Shown: in pieces, positions 44,006 through 53,199 of the stretch
Position numbering within the stretch: the stretch's first letter is position 1
Layout: the number at the start of each line of letters is the position of its first letter
NCBI GenBank assembly: GCA_963965975.1
Contig: OZ014413.1
Location: forward strand, 250,501 to 314,500
Source of the DNA: Xestospongia bergquistia
Lineage: Eukaryota; Porifera; Demospongiae; Haplosclerida; Petrosiidae
Length of the DNA stretch: 64,000 nt
Direction: 5' to 3'
The notes under the pieces: generated by a model
Seen by the model: only the letters and a program-made list of their open reading frames with translations
Told to the model about the DNA's origin: nothing
The model's database searches: none
Made by a program: the position numbers and the translations under genes

Positions 44006-44504
44006 TAGTGATTATTACCTGTAATGTGTATGGTCTATTAAGACAAAACCATTGATATATAGTTAACAGTTCTTGATGTTGTATTTCAACATGAGGATTA
44101 CTACAGAGACAACAATGATAGGAGAGAGAGAGAGACAATTATATAACAAGTGATCATGTGACATACTTGAATACTTGATTCAACATTATTGTTAATGTCT
44201 GATAAAAGTTATATTCAGTACATGTTCCTTTCCTACAGTAATTGATCATATAGTACAGTATATAGTATTATTATCTCATAGTAATACTGACATACACTGG
44301 TAATGTACCTAGTAGATGTTGTATGGAGTGACTCTCCTCTGTTGTATCCATGTATAGACTGTTGTAGTCCATGTATCATCTTGTTGAACTCCACATAACT
44401 ACTGAGCTATATAGATCACTTTATATATATATATATATATATACTGTGTAGTAGGAGAATGACTGACCTTAGAACAACGTAGGAAACTGACTTCTCTCTC
44501 CATT

Positions 44505-44571
44505 GTGTCTACAAATGAGCTCCACCCTAATTTAATATAATTCATAGACTTAATTGAGCATGCGCAGATTG
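44505..44571 (+). promoter_or_regulatory. Shared bipartite promoter block, gene G
   Basis: ACAAATGAGCTCCACCCTAA then TTGAGCATGCGCAGA, with ATG at 44610. The minus-strand gene's first exon (ATG at 44503) abuts the block, so the two genes are divergent with under 110 bases between start codons. Confidence 0.6.
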
Positions 44572-44609
44572 ATAATTTTCAGTCCCTCCTTTATACGTCC
44601 TTCTTTGTA

Positions 44610-44937
44610 ATGGCTTCCAACACTGAAACTATGGATATTACAAGATACAGACGAACTGTTGTTGATATTTTCGTCTCATACTATGACAGAATTCGGTCTG
44701 TACTAGAGGGAAACATGGTGTCTTTCGCTAGCAAAGCATTTTCAGCACAGCTTATATCCTCACAAAATATGTAGTTTGCTAGTATATTTGAACAGTTCAA
44801 AACTGGTTTTGAGTCTTGTAGGAGTATTTTAGAGATACAAGAACGATATAAATGTTTTATTGATATTCTTCTTGACATTGGTGGACCAGTGGGAGATACT
44901 GGGAAAGAAATTAAAGAAGAATTAGCAAATTTAACTG
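44610..44937 (+). pseudogene. Gene G exon 1: N-domain with nonsense codon
   Basis: M-A-S-N-T-E-T-M-D-I-T-R-Y-R-R; otherwise like gene B exon 1, but GAG became TAG at 44772-44774 (Q-N-M-stop-F-A-S). The rest of the exon is open and its donor GTAAAT is weaker than GTAAGT in B and C. Confidence 0.65.
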
Positions 44938-47900
44938 GTAAATAGTTAATATGATATGATATGATAATATTTACATAATATTATAACTAATGTTAGTTCC
45001 TTATCATTCTCTACAAGAAGAAGTACCTTCCAAAGAACCACACTCTAATCAAGAGACTACTACTGATGATCAATGGCAACCTTATAACAGTATGTAATTT
45101 ATTGTGATTTACATATAATGTATGTGTATTTTGTAGCATTACTAAATGATGTACTTATGAAGGTTGAAAATGCAGACGATTTGAAATCAATAGTTGAGAA
45201 ATTACAGAGTGCATTTGATTTATTAGTAATGAAAGTTGAAGATACACTTAAAACTAAAAGTGTTAGTCTGCATGATGTGAAAAAGTTCATTGATCGAAAA
45301 TTGCGTAGAATTAATACTGATGTGGCAGAATATCGACAAAAACTTCATGGAATTGAAGATTTGGATGGTCTTTTCGATGGTTTTTTGCTGAAATACTATT
45401 TTATTAGCTATCTAAATTATGTCCTATTAAAGGAAATCAGTAAATTATCTGAAGATGACATTATAGCAAGAAAGTTTGAGAAATATGAAGAATTGTATGT
45501 TAAGCTCATTAGTAGAGCAACCTTCAAAGATATTATATCTGTCTTCTGTCAAAATCCTGATCTAAAACCTACAGCTCCTATTGGATTACCAATAATCATC
45601 TTTTGTCTTGAAGACCATTGGCAAGATAAAAGTCTCTCTAACTTTGCTGATGAATCTAATCTTCCTCATTTTGAATCATTTTTGCTTCATGAATTAAGAG
45701 AGAAATGTATCATCATGAGTTATGCTGTGTTCCCTTCAGTTCTCTCTGATGTTCTAGAATATCTCAAGTCCTCAGCTGTTCAACAAATGTTTCAGGAAAT
45801 GGGAGTGAGTGTTGAGTTACCAGAAGATCTTGATAGAAACAAAGGTTAGTTTATTATGTCATTTGCTTTTCACCATTCTAATTTGGTTAGGTGTTCTGCC
45901 TAAACTTGTGACTAGTGACTTCTTAAATGGAAAACCAACTGTTGATGAGTTATGTCAATATGTCACTATTAGTACTAAGTGGTACAAGTTTGGTAGACTC
46001 CTCAAGCATAAGTTAGATACCAGTACTGATCATGATCTAGATAATATTGATCAACAATACAAAGATGATGATGATAGTAAAGTTTTAAAGATGTTTGAAT
46101 TGTGGCTGAGTACTAGTCCCAATCCTACAAGAAGAGAAATTATAGACATACTGCTCAATCCAGCCATCAATGAAAGTGTACTAGCTGAGAAATATATGAA
46201 AGTTTTAACAGAAAGTGAGTATAATACAAGTTATATTTAGAACTTAATATGATATGATTGTCTTTTCTTCACAAAACAGTGCAAAAAGAGGTTGTCATTC
46301 AGATACTACAACATCGCTCAGAAATATTGTCAACACTCACTCTTCCAGTGGAGATAGTTCAGATGCTATATACAGAGGGAGTCATCTCTAAGGAAATATT
46401 TGATGTAGTGGAGAACTCAAGAGGATCATTAGCTGGTAGTCCATTGAGAGCACTGTCTAATACAGTATCTGATGATCCTAACCAATTAAGAGTATTTAGT
46501 TCTGTCTTATTACAATCTGAAGAGACAGTACGTGTAGCAAATAATATACTTGAAGAATATGGTAAGTGTTTATAATATATAGTTTGTTAAAATTATATAA
46601 TTTCTATAGATTCAATGTTTCCTCAATCACCTCCAAACCAATCAAGTGAGACTATGTACTAAATATATATATTAATTCATTGTTACTATATATATAGTTA
46701 TTACTAAGGATTCTCCCACACTATATACTATATCAACTACTACTCAAAGTTAGTGTTTTCATTATTTTCATATAATATAACATTATTATAATATATTATA
46801 ATATCAGGTGATATAACAGAGCTTCATACTTATCAGTACAGTTTTGTTCAGATGAAAGTGACATTTAAAGATCTTATCAATATTGTTACACCTCTCATTG
46901 CTAAGAGTATTTCTTCACTAAGATTACTCAAAAAATATCTTCAAAGATATTTCAAAGAGCTAGAACCTCAACTAGAGATAGCTGGATCATTTGATGATGT
47001 CATGGATATAGTGGAAAAGAAATGCACCATTGTTGATATCTACTCCTTTGAAGTTATTGTTGAATATTATAATATTAAAACAGCCAAACCTCATATCTCA
47101 GCCTACAAGTCAACAATTGATAAGTTCTGTAAAGAGGTCAAACTAAGTGTGTGTGTAAATGAGAACTTTATAACTGGTCCATCTTTTCTTCTCAAATGTG
47201 AAACTATTGAGTTTGTTCTTGAATGGGAACTTGATGAATGTTCTCTTGATCAAATCAGAAATCTTTTAGTAACACTCTTCAATGATATTGCTCAAAGAGT
47301 TCAAGTTAGAATGATTAAGAAAAGTAACTCCATTACAATAACCTGCTATGCTCCACAACATATAATGGATGTTCTAATGATGGAAGCAGAGAAGAGTCTT
47401 GATATATTGAGGGGAATTGGGTTGATGAAACTTACTATCGCTTATCACACAGTTTGGGACATAACCACTAAAGATAAAGTAAGAGATAAATAGTGTATAT
47501 CTTTATAGTATATCTTCATGTTGATGTATTTTATAGTATGTAAAAGTTCTTGAAGAAATGGTTTGTGCACAAAGAAAGACATTAGCTGAGAATGATCAGC
47601 TAATAATGGAATTGAAATCTTCTCTTGAAGGTACATTTACTACTTTTTAATAAAGCATGTATACTACTATCACTATTATAATTATAATGTTTCTCTTATT
47701 TTCTACCACTATGGACAAAGAACAACAACAAGATCAACATCAACTGACACATTATCAGGTACATGTACATTAATAGAGATATTACTATGTACCTAATGTA
47801 AATAGAGAAGATGAAACTATTAGATAGAATGAGTAAAGCAAAGACCTTAGATATTGAACGGTTAACCAGATATAAAGAAGGTAAGCTATAGTACTGTTAG

Positions 47901-49249
47901 TAGTACATACCATACATGGTTATGTTTTATAGCTACTGATAAAGTATTAGTAGAGAAACAAGAAGAGATTGAGATACTTCAAGAAAAGATAACAAGACTA
48001 AGTTTACAACTAATAGAGAAAAAAGGTGAGCTATAATACAGCTAGTAATACATACAATATATGGTTATGTTCTATAGCTACTGATAAAGTATTAGTAGAG
48101 AAACAAGAAGAGATCGAGAAGTTGACCAGAGAGAAAGAAGGTATGCTGTAGTACTGTTAGTAGTACATACCATATATGGTTATGTTCTACAGCTACTGAT
48201 AATGTATTAGTAGAGAAACAAGAAGAGATCAAGAAGTTAACCAGAGAGAAAGAAGGTGAGCTATAGTACTGGTAGTAGTACATACCATATATGGTTATGT
48301 TCTATAGCTACTGATAAAGTATTAGTAGAGAAACAAGAAGAAATTGAAAAATTACAGGAAGAAATATCATCATTAAACTTAGAACTAAGAGAGAAAGAAG
48401 AAAACAGTCCAGTAATGTCTGAAAGGAAGAAAGGCAAATAATATTCATAAACTATTGTATCATATATCTGTTTAACTCTGCAGTCTCAACAAGTGGTAGA
48501 GTATCAAATTCCTGCTCAAGAGTCATCATCAAGAACAGGTTTGAAATGAGAAATATTATTATAAAGAAATCGTTTTGTATAGCTATACTGTCTGAATGTG
48601 TGTATCAATTTTATAATAAAGCATGTACACTACTATCACTATTATATTTATAAACTATTGTACCCTTGTAGCTCTGCAGTCTCAACAAGTGGTAGAGTAT
48701 AAAATTCCAGATCAAGAGTCATCACCAGTTACACTGTCTGAATATGTACCAGCTTCAAATGTGGAAGAAGAAGTATCATATCATACAAGAAAAGGTATAG
48801 AGAAAATCAAAATTTAATTGTTTCATGTCTTATCATTATTACAACATGATATATATATATGACATAATGATTTTCACTATATGTAGAAGCCATATCATTT
48901 TTATCATTTGTATACACTGGAAAGACTTGTTATGAGGAAAAAGATGATTATTGGATAGTGAGGTTTTATGTTGTAAAAGATCTTAATGCTCTTCTAAAGG
49001 TAAATAATGTTTTAAAAGCCTATATATATCTATTACATCGTTTGTGCCAGGATTTTTATACTTTTCTTTCTTATAATGTATTATATTATATTATAATGTA
49101 TATAGTATTTAAAGTAAGAATTTCAACATGTTGATAAGGATGATCCAGTTCATTTTAGTTTTGTTGATCAATATGGCCATATTGAACTTCTCTTCGATTA
49201 TGATGTACCTCAAGGATGGCAAGTTAGACCAGTAAATAAACCATGCAAG

Positions 49250-49337
<88 letters not shown>

Positions 49338-51622
49338 AGGTCTGATTTCAAACTTTGTCTTGTTTTAAAATAGACTGATAGCTTTGAAATGAACTGGCCA
49401 GATTATAGATGGGCCATTCCAAATATAAATAATATTAAATGTAATAATCCAGATTGTTGAATGACATAGGAGTTATAACAAAAGCTTTTCACATTTAAAG
49501 TAGACAGCCACTACTGTAGTCTAAATAAAATAATTACAAAATTGTCTAAAATGTTCACATTATACCCACAAATGTTCTGGTGTACAAGAAATTGCCACTA
49601 TTGTCTTAGCTTGAACTAGGCCACAAAGCAACCAAAATGTTTTATACTTAGTGTTTAGTGTTCTCACATGATCAAATCTTGTCCTTGGTAATTGAGTAGA
49701 TAGCAATGTTTTTTCTCTAATTATATATGAATTGACTAAAAAGTTTTAAATTTGGACGGCCAGCTGTTTTAAAATGGTCCTTAACTCTGAATGTGTGTGT
49801 ATGTGTGCAAGAAATATACCATTAACATTTTAAAAATATATTATTTCAAAGCAATACCCACAAAATTCATCAACAGATTAGCCAAATGTTATTATTTTAG
49901 TAACACTCAATTTCAACAATGAAGCAAGCCCCAATAGCAAATGCAAGCTTAAGGTTACAAATCTGTCACATTTGAGATTATTTCTAAGTCTATTGAGGTC
50001 TGTCTTAGATCTAAAGCTTCCAGTTGTATTTATTAATTAGTAAATTTTCCTTAAAGCACAACTTACTCTCTTGACGAACACTTTTTACAAAATTCCTTGT
50101 TTAAGATGACAAATATAGTCATTGAGCCACAATATATCTGATAAAAGTTATCATGAGATTCATACTAACCTGTCCATATAATAGCATGTGGCTGTTGAAC
50201 AAGTCTTTAAAAACTCAAATCATTAGGTTATGTATAATGTTAATGGACCTACCAACAATGACAGGATTGATAACTCTTGTCATGAAGACTATTAACCTGC
50301 CACTATCCTGGCTGTGTTACAAGAAGGAACTAGCCTCTCAGGTTATATATTGTAAAATATAAACTTACTAAGAGATCTACATAGAACCAGTCAAAGAATC
50401 TCATTATAAGTATTATATTTATTATTAAAATATAATACACATTGTACATATCATATTTTATATATTATATATTGATTATATGATCTAGTTATGGCGGACT
50501 GATATTGACAAATTTGGAAGCACTGCTTATCCCATACCCTCATCATGTCAGTTTCTTGTATATGCTGATGATGCCCCAGACACTGCTGAACATCTATTAT
50601 TCTCTATTAAACTGTATGATATAGTCCCTGACATGAGTATAACGATTCACCGAAAACTAATTAGAGTATCTGGCCAAACCACAATACCAGGTAATTGTTA
50701 ATCCACATGACACTAGTACTAAATAGAATATTGTGTAGACATTATATTATTATTACATCTACACATGAATAGCATATGTACATTGTATGTTGTGCTAACA
50801 TGCTCAGCTGATAATAACATAAGTTAACAAATATGCTTAAATCATTAAACAAATTAACATCATATTTTGTGTTTGTGGCTTCCTATAACATGTAGATTGA
50901 GCATGATATGAAAATTATGTGATAAAATGTAATATTGTCTGCATAAGGGCATGTCATATATAGTAACAATTATATTTGTAAAAATTATTTTAAGATAGTT
51001 ATGATGGTGCTAATGTTGCTTTAAATTTAGTACTATGCTATACATGTATACACACATGATCCATAACAATGAAAAACATAGTGTGACATGTGATATATGT
51101 ATCCATCTTTACCCAACAGATATTGTAACAAAAGATATTGACATTAGTCGTGTAAGGAAATTAATTCGAAAAGTTCTCGCAAAGAATTATGCTGCTTTAG
51201 AAGAACTATCAATAAGGTCACTACCTCATTTAGCTGAAGAATTGTTTGCTACTGGTCTTATTAGTAGAAAAGTAGTAGAAGGGCCTACCTTTGATGGCAT
51301 CATTAGTGAATTCATGGCAGGAATAAGTTTCAAGACAAGTCTCAATGAATTACAGGAATATTTAAGTATTTTTCTAATAAGTTTAAACAAATTAGGTGGT
51401 AGTTATGCTGCTGCCTCTCGTGTCCTTCAAAATGAATGGACTGAAATTACAAAAAGAGAACTCAACATTGAACTACATTTTACACACTGGTCTTCTTTAC
51501 ATTCTAAAGTTTATTTCATTATCTTTGACAACTTCCTTTATGTAATCAATGTGATTGGTTTACTTCCTATATTCCTGTCATATAGTCTCCAAACAATTCT
51601 ACGATATTCTTGTCTTCATTAA
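44610..51622 (+). CDS. Gene G: N-domain - helical domain - Death-like - CARD-like - domain X - coiled-coil array - UPA - CARD-like
   Basis: Exons: 44610-44937 (nonsense TAG), 45018-45089, 45137-45844, 45891-46214, 46280-46561, short linkers about 46610 and 46700-46749, 46808-47479, 47537-47630, 47806-47880, array 47933-48434, 48672-48794, 48887-48999, about 49107-49250, 50489-50690 and 51120-51622. It has UPA without ZU5. It ends in a hydrophobic segment (VYFIIFDNFLYVINVIGLLP). The stop at 44772 in exon 1, a probable stop at the start of UPA exon 2 and a lost acceptor near 47700 suggest that this copy is damaged. A start inside later exons is possible but unsupported. Confidence 0.55.
45137..45844 (+). 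CDS. Gene G large helical domain exon
   Basis: 236 codons, single exon. LKSIVEKLQSAFDLLVMKVE, then VSLHDVKKFIDRKLRRINTD and F-E-K-Y-E-E-L-Y-V-K-L-I-S, then an L-E-D-H-W / LLHELREKCIIMSYAVFPSV part that resembles a second helical bundle. The first half has the spacing of domain X (VKKFI..KLR.I; fekY...), so it may be a very diverged member. Function unknown. A truncated paralogue lies at 59728-59858. Confidence 0.6.
45891..46214 (+). CDS. Gene G Death-like exon
   Basis: GKPTVDELCQYVTISTKWYK, then F-G-R-L-L-K, MFELWLSTSPNPTRREIIDI and AEKYMKVL. Paralogue of 16414 (gene C). Intact. Confidence 0.68.
46280..46561 (+). CDS. Gene G CARD-like exon
   Basis: TLPVEIVQMLYTEGVISKE, FDVVENSRGS, LRALSNTVSDDPNQLRVFSS and V-L-L-Q-S-E-E-T-V-R-V-A-N-N-I-L. 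Paralogue of 13976 and 60675. Followed by two short Pro/Thr-rich exons (about 46610-46648 and 46700-46749) before domain X. Confidence 0.6.
46808..47630 (+). CDS. Gene G domain X exon and following coiled coil
   Basis: Exon 46808-47479 is the long form of domain X: L-L-K-K-Y-L-Q-R-Y-F-K-E-L-E-P-Q-L, G-S-F-D-D-V-M-D, CTIVDIYSFEVIVEYYNI, LLKCETIEFVLEWELDE, then SITITCYAPQHIMDVLMMEA and LRGIGLMKLTIAYHTVWD. Intact. Exon 47537-47630 continues as coiled coil (V-L-E-E-M-V-C-A-Q-R-K-T-L-A-E-N). Confidence 0.72.
47933..48434 (+). repeat. Tandem coiled-coil micro-exon array 3 (4 units)
   Basis: Exon starts 47933 (93 nt), 48078 (63), 48193 (63) and 48308 (extended). Spacing 145, 115 and 115 bases as in array 2. 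The last exon runs to AAG before GCAAAT at about 48434, so it would need a GC donor or a different border. A duplicated downstream exon pair follows: about 48485-48540 (acceptor lost) and 48672-48794. Confidence 0.82.
48887..50690 (+). CDS. Gene G UPA-like exons around a microsatellite-bearing intron
   Basis: Exon 48887-48999 (DDYWIVRFYVVKDLNALLK), exon about 49107-49250 (HVDKDDPVHFSFVDQYGHIE then GWQVRPVNKPCK) and exon 50489-50690 (LWRTDIDKFGS, CQFLVYADDAPD, LLFSIKLYDIVPDMSITIH). They match the three UPA exons of gene A. With the conserved acceptor, the second exon would begin Y-L-K-stop, suggesting damage. The donor of exon 2 runs straight into a (GT)n tract. ZU5 is absent. Confidence 0.5.
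49252..49335. repeat. (GT)n microsatellite, about 42 dinucleotides
   Basis: Uninterrupted TG/GT run beginning at the splice donor of UPA exon 2. Length is likely polymorphic. It also creates a spurious His-Thr reading frame on the minus strand. Confidence 0.95.
49374..49460 (+). CDS. Possible alternative terminal exon in gene G
   Basis: Acceptor TTAAAATAG, then in phase 0 T-D-S-F-E-M-N-W-P-D-Y-R-W-A-I-P and a stop TGA at 49458-49460. If used after exon 49107-49250, it would end the protein inside the UPA domain. No paralogue seen, so it may be chance. Confidence 0.3.
   Translation, partial: TDSFEMNWPDYRWAIPNINNIKCNNPDC
49461..50488. other. Long intron of gene G
   Basis: About 1 kb of AT-rich sequence with no paralogue in this window and no coding signal that I trust. 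An open frame at 50153-50362 lacks any family resemblance. Confidence 0.5.
51120..51622 (+). CDS. Gene G C-terminal CARD-like exon with hydrophobic end
   Basis: Acceptor ACCCAACAG, phase 1. ISRVRKLIRKVLAKNYAALE, LPHLAEELFATGLISRKVVE, FDGIISEFMAGISFKTSLNE and LQEYLSIFLISLNKLGG follow a helical bundle with a CARD-like second helix (L...LFATGLIS). The last 40 residues are hydrophobic (VYFIIFDNFLYVINVIGLLP, FLSYSLQTILRY), possibly a membrane segment, ending TAA at 51620. Unique in the window. Confidence 0.5.
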
Positions 51623-51760
51623 GACATTTATTTGATTCAAAATAAACTAGTAACTTAACACAACACATTAATTAAATGAAGTCCAAAAAATAAAAAAATT
51701 CTTCATTTGTGTTCATACTGGGAATCAATGTCCTAATATATGATATATCACATTAACATT

Positions 51761-52007
51761 ATAATATATCATTATACCTTGAGTGTCTGTGTTCAATATT
51801 ATCAATAGTACTATTAATACTGCTATCTGATCTACTGAGTACTGGTATTCTCTCCATCTGTCCTAAGTCACTAGGAGATGGTGAGTGTGTAGGTGGTCAT
51901 TGTGAAGTGTGTAGTGAGCGTGTGACATAATTGGATGTAAACCCTAATAAAGGAGCTGGAGTAGACGGAGGACAGAGAGGAGTTTTACAAGAGGATGTAG
52001 GTGTGGT
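51761..52007 (-). pseudogene. Minus-strand coding-like remnant upstream of gene H
   Basis: After acceptor CTCTATAG on the minus strand, a frame reads TTPTSSCKTPLCPPSTPAPL, passes one TGA and continues PPTHSPSPSDLGQMERIPVL then S-R-S-D-S-S-I-N to a stop near 51761. Ser/Pro-rich low complexity. The first part recurs upstream of genes D and F. Probably the 3' end of a divergent gene that is now broken. Confidence 0.35.
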
Positions 52008-52163
52008 CTATAGAGATAGTGTTAACTAGTAAATGATGTTAAGTGTTAACATATCAATCATTATATATTAACACATATCATAGTTACTATTACCACATAT
52101 CATTAACACATATCATAGTTACTATTAACACATAATTATTATATACTATATAGTATGAACACT

Positions 52164-52212
52164 AATCTGCAAATAAGCTCCACCCTAATTAAGTTTACTG
52201 AGCATGCGCAGA
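52164..52212 (+). promoter_or_regulatory. Shared bipartite promoter block, gene H
   Basis: TGCAAATAAGCTCCACCCTA (one substitution from the others), then ACTGAGCATGCGCAGA, with ATG at 52249. Confidence 0.6.
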
Positions 52213-52248
52213 TTATTAGAGCCCCACCCTTTCTTTGTCTATGCAGCT

Positions 52249-52924
52249 ATGGCAGCAAAAAAGCTAGGTAAGATGCACACTGTTATAATTCTCATTACAA
52301 TGTAATATTTATTACATGTTAGGTAGTGAAATAAAGTTTCATCTATCTTCTGATTATAAGAACTATTTTCTTCGAATAAAATCAAAATTTGGAGAATTTT
52401 CTCATGCTATTGTACGTGATATTGCTGGGGGTGTTCCTTCACTTGAAGAGTTCAAAACGTTTCTTGGAAGATGTTTTGAAGAGCTAAAACCTCAACTATC
52501 TAAAACTGAATCATTTAATGATGTTATGGAGTTAGCAATAAAAGAGAAATGTACTGTAACTAATATTGACTGCTTAAAGAAAATAGTTAATCATTATAAA
52601 ATTGAAAATGCCAGGTCTCGTATCACAAGCTACGAATCAGCAGTTGATAAGATTTGTGAGGAGTTTAAACACAGTGTACTGGATGTAAAAATAGTCTCAA
52701 GTTCTTTCAAATATGAATCAATCATGTTTGTCCTAGAATGGCAGAGTACAGATGACCTCACTCTCAATGACATATATGGTTTGTTATGGAGAGCATTTAG
52801 AAATATGGCTAACAGAGTATCATTTAACTGTAGATTGAAACGTAAGCTAATAAAAATGACAATATGTGTGTTTAGTAATCTTAAGAGTTTAGCTACATGT
52901 ATTGTCTATGATGTGTACTATACA

Positions 52925-52955
<31 letters not shown>

Positions 52956-53167
52956 TACAGTAAGATTGTGTATATAGGGATTTTGTGAAATCCCTGAAAC
53001 TTTCAGGGAGTTTGTGAAATCACTTTTTCACTTAGGGACTTCAGGTTAGTGTTTAAGGTTTAGGGTTTAGGGTTTTATGAAGTCTCTAAGTGAAAAAGTG
53101 ATTTCACAAACTCCCTGAAGGTTTCAGGGATTTCACAAAATTTCTGTATACACAATGTTACTGCAAC

Positions 53168-53199
<32 letters not shown>

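Larger units (their letters stand above)
41860..44503 (-). pseudogene. Minus-strand gene copy 3, split by a retroelement and frameshifted
   Basis: On the minus strand: first exon at 44503 (M-E-R-E-V-S-F-L-R-C-S-K, donor GTCAGT), a middle exon around 44415-44330, the Cys-rich exon around 44200-44040 and the last exon 41965-41860 (T-A-P-P-V-L-G-Y-stop). In the Cys-rich exon a GA-rich run is 8 bases shorter than in copy 1 (25 against 33 bases between AACAATGATA and ACAAGTG), which shifts the frame. A 2-kb Penelope-like element sits in the last intron in the opposite orientation. Protein family not recognised. Confidence 0.55.

Noticed and set aside
49109-49351. Minus-strand frame encoding a long His-Thr run
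   Set aside because: It is the complement of a (GT)n microsatellite with no coding support.
50153-50362. 69-codon frame in the long gene G intron
   Set aside because: No paralogue, no domain pattern and no fitting splice phase.
53050-53080. TTTAGGG repeats suggesting telomeric DNA
   Set aside because: Only two units, inside the loop of a foldback element. A similar chance match near 12431 is imperfect.
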